DNA of 33,255 nt, taken from Leishmania infantum JPCM5. Taxonomy: Eukaryota > Euglenozoa > Kinetoplastea > Trypanosomatida > Trypanosomatidae. The translations under genes were made by a program, and so were the position numbers. The notes under the pieces are model-generated. The model was not told the origin of the DNA. It was given only the letters and a program-made list of their open reading frames with translations, and did no database searches. Where the stretch lies: assembly GCF_000002875.2 (NCBI RefSeq), contig NC_009401.2, positions 32,501 to 65,755 of the forward strand. Direction: 5' to 3'. Position 1 is the stretch's first letter. Each line of letters opens with the position of its first letter. This document shows positions 31,601-33,255 of the stretch, in pieces.

Positions 31601-32503
31601 CGCAAACGACGGCATGATGTACGCCGACGACGTACGCGGGTCTGTAAGCACAACCTTCAGGAGCTCCTCAGCCTGCCCTGCAGGTATTCCCCAGATTATG
31701 ATCACCTGCGGGCGCGTGTCCGCCATCGCGTCGAAGGCCGTCATGTTCACAGCAGTGCTCGTCGAGTACGACGCGGAGTACACAGCCGGCGGGTCGAGCG
31801 AAAGGGACGTCATCAGCTCCACAAGACTCTTGTGCTCGAAGCTTCCGTACTGCTCACCCGTCAGATACATGAACGCAGTGCGGCGTGCGCGGAAGGTATT
31901 GGCTATGTGCTTTACCATTGCCATGATCTCCAGCCGTGGCTCCGCGCGCATGAAGTACAAGTTCTCGTTCCACACACGCATAGAACTGGACCCGGTGAAC
32001 GGGCCCAGAAACATCAGCCCGCTGTTCTGAATCTCAGGGCTGCTCAGCACAGCACCAAGGCGAGTGTCAGAGTACGGTCCAATCACGCCAAGAAGCGTCG
32101 GGTAGTCTTTGAGCGCCTTCAACACGACAGCTACGATGTCCGACAGGTCGTCCGTCGGGTCCGGTTCAATGATCTTGATGGGGCGGCCGCGAGCGGCGGT
32201 GTAGCCGACCGCGTGCAGCGCGGAGTCGATGCCCAGCCACAGCGCCTTTGCATGCTTCGCATTGTAGTCACTCAACGAGTACATGGCGTTCAGCAGGTAC
32301 ACAGGCTCATCCGACGAGGCGACGGCACCCGCAGCCCACGCCGCAGGCACCGTGGACACGGCGAGCGTCAGCGCGCCGACAATCAGCAAAACGCCAGCCA
32401 GGAGTCGCGAGCATCGGTACGCATGTCGCTGCCTCACACAGCCGGACACGCCACCTGCGCCGCACCAGCAAGCACGGCGCGGATGGGTCGCGTCCGCGTA
32501 CAT
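28624..32503 (-). CDS. Receptor-type adenylate cyclase, copy 4, with assembly gap and replaced C-terminus
   Basis: Starts at an ATG with the same MYADATHPRR N-terminus, signal segment and ectodomain as copy 3. The frame breaks at the 100-N gap: 100 is not a multiple of three, but the homologous stretch in copy 3 is 210 bases (70 codons), which would restore the frame and give about 1329 residues. The gap hides half the transmembrane helix, the juxtamembrane region and the first metal-binding Asp. The rest of the cyclase domain (K982, D986, D1079, N1086, R1090 in copy 3 numbering) is intact. After base 28691 the last 92 residues of copy 3 are replaced by about 21 unrelated ones ending GAH. I treat it as probably functional in its enzyme part; tail functions would be lost. 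Confidence 0.85.
28865..29676 (-). repeat. Near-identical RAC cytosolic block (copy 4 of 4, cut by the gap)
   Basis: Constant offset of 5696 from the block at 23169, ending at the run of Ns. The missing remainder includes the first metal-binding Asp. Confidence 0.9.
29677..29776. other. Assembly gap (100 N)
   Basis: A round-number run of N inside RAC copy 4. Its flanks match copy 3 at 23980 and 24191, 210 bases apart there, so the gap is almost certainly a fixed-size placeholder for about 210 bases. It sits in the block that is near-identical in all copies, where short reads cannot be placed. Confidence 0.97.
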
Positions 32504-32552
32504 TGTATGGTGCGACGAGCCGCGATAGTAGTTCGCAGAGGGCAGTGGGAGC

Positions 32553-32592
32553 GCCTGCCAGTCCGGCAGGGAGAGGGAGAGAGCGGGAGGAA
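32553..32592 (-). promoter_or_regulatory. Candidate spliced-leader acceptor and polypyrimidine tract for RAC copy 4
   Basis: Duplicate of the copy 3 signal at the same distance from the ATG (49-nt predicted 5' UTR, AG at 32554-32553). The identical 5' flank predicts identical 5' processing of copies 3 and 4. Confidence 0.45.
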
Positions 32593-33056
32593 CGACCCGG
32601 ATGAGGGGGCGGGGAGGGGGAGCGATGGGGTGCAGCGCCGGCGCGGAGGCGAGAGCCGCTGGTCAAAAGCAGGAAGAGGAAGCGGCGAGGGCGAGGGAGA
32701 GCCACGGGCACGGGCGGGCAGACACGCAAGAGAGGTGGGGAAGGAAGACGGGGGAGGGCAGGGAGGGGGTGGTGAAACACCTCCTCAGTAACCAACACCA
32801 GACGAGCGGCAGCTGAAAGGAAGCGGAAAGGAATACACGAGAGTCGGGCTCGGCTTTGTGCGAGTGCGTGCGTCCTCTCGGTGGCGATGCGCTGAATGCA
32901 AGGGAATGCCTCTGTTCCCTCGCCACCGTGAGGAGAAGAAGAAAGCGGGAGAGAGACGGCGAAAGGGAAGGAGTTGCAACGCGGCCACGTGCGAGTCGGC
33001 ACATCCGTCTCCATCGATCCGGCCCCCGGCGTGTGTGCGTGCGGTCGGGCCGCCTC

Positions 33057-33255
33057 GCCGAGGCTACGGCAGCGCTGGTTGCTGGCTCGCTGAACATTAC
33101 GACAGGCCCCATCCAGTGCGTGGAGGAGGACTCCTTCATCTCAGGCCAACAGCAGCTGATTACGTTCCGGCTGGATGCCGGCACCGACGTCACGGACGAC
33201 AGCTGGCGCCTCTCCTTCTACGCAACCACCGCGTTGCACTGCAACGATCGCTACC
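33057..33255 (+). CDS. Partial plus-strand coding fragment, unknown protein, runs off the window
   Basis: Immediately right of the duplication boundary, the frame GAG GCT ACG... (codons from 33060) stays open to the window end, about 66 codons. About four fifths of codons end in G or C, as in Leishmania genes. The peptide (EATAALVAGSLNITTGPIQC and onward, through LITFRLDAGTDVTDDSWRLS) contains an N-glycosylation-type NIT site and two Cys, suggesting an extracellular or lumenal beta-rich domain. I do not recognise it. No start is assigned, because the same frame is also open leftward into the duplicated RAC 5' flank, which is not coding. It lies head-to-head with the RAC array, so it marks either a strand switch or a misjoin. 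Confidence 0.5.

Larger units (their letters stand above)
28691..33055 (-). repeat. Segmental duplication, unit 2 (RAC copy 4 plus its 5' flank)
   Basis: Offset to unit 1 is 5586 right of the N gap and 5696 left of it; the 110-base difference is explained by the gap placeholder. Left of 28691 and right of 33055 the sequence is unrelated to the flanks of copy 3. Confidence 0.9.

Noticed and set aside
1..33255. tRNA, rRNA, snoRNA clusters or telomeric repeats
   Set aside because: No recognisable tRNA box pairs, rRNA segments or TTAGGG arrays were seen on reading both strands, although small RNAs could be missed by eye.

Overview
The window looks like nuclear DNA of a trypanosomatid, most likely a Leishmania. 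The reasons are long intron-less GC-rich genes all on one strand, kilobase-scale intergenic regions full of polypurine/polypyrimidine tracts and (GT)n/(TATG)n runs, and gene products specific to kinetoplastids. The dominant content is a tandem array of receptor-type adenylate cyclase (RAC, ESAG4/GRESAG4-related) genes, four copies, all on the minus strand. Recall of published Leishmania donovani RAC-A/RAC-B suggests copies 3 and 4 belong to that pair, but this was not checked.

Layout, left to right (transcription runs right to left). 1-1654: 3' flank of RAC copy 1. 1655-5797: RAC copy 1 (1380 aa). 5798-13525: about 7.7 kb without a convincing gene; its middle part (about 7640-11540) has inverted strand bias and may hold a degenerate retroposon. 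14031-18275: RAC copy 2 (1414 aa), followed by a 3' flank shared with copy 3. 18276-22212: intergenic. 22718-26917: RAC copy 3 (1399 aa). 27470-28623: intergenic, ending at a recombination joint. 28624-32503: RAC copy 4, interrupted by 100 Ns and carrying a replaced C-terminus. 32504-33055: duplicated 5' flank of copy 4. 33056-33255: abrupt change to a plus-strand coding fragment of unknown identity running off the window.

Each RAC encodes a signal peptide, a large ectodomain (about 840 residues) with a periplasmic-binding-protein-like fold, one transmembrane helix, a class III nucleotide cyclase domain and a C-terminal tail. The cytosolic core is almost identical in all copies, while ectodomains and tails vary in discrete blocks. 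That is the pattern expected for an array homogenised by gene conversion in the catalytic half and diversified on the sensing side. Copies 3 and 4 are the clearest case: near-identical except for two sharply bounded ectodomain blocks and the tail.

Expression would be polycistronic, with spliced-leader trans-splicing upstream of each gene. Candidate polypyrimidine/AG acceptors are given. No tRNA, rRNA, CRISPR or bacterial-type regulatory element was seen.
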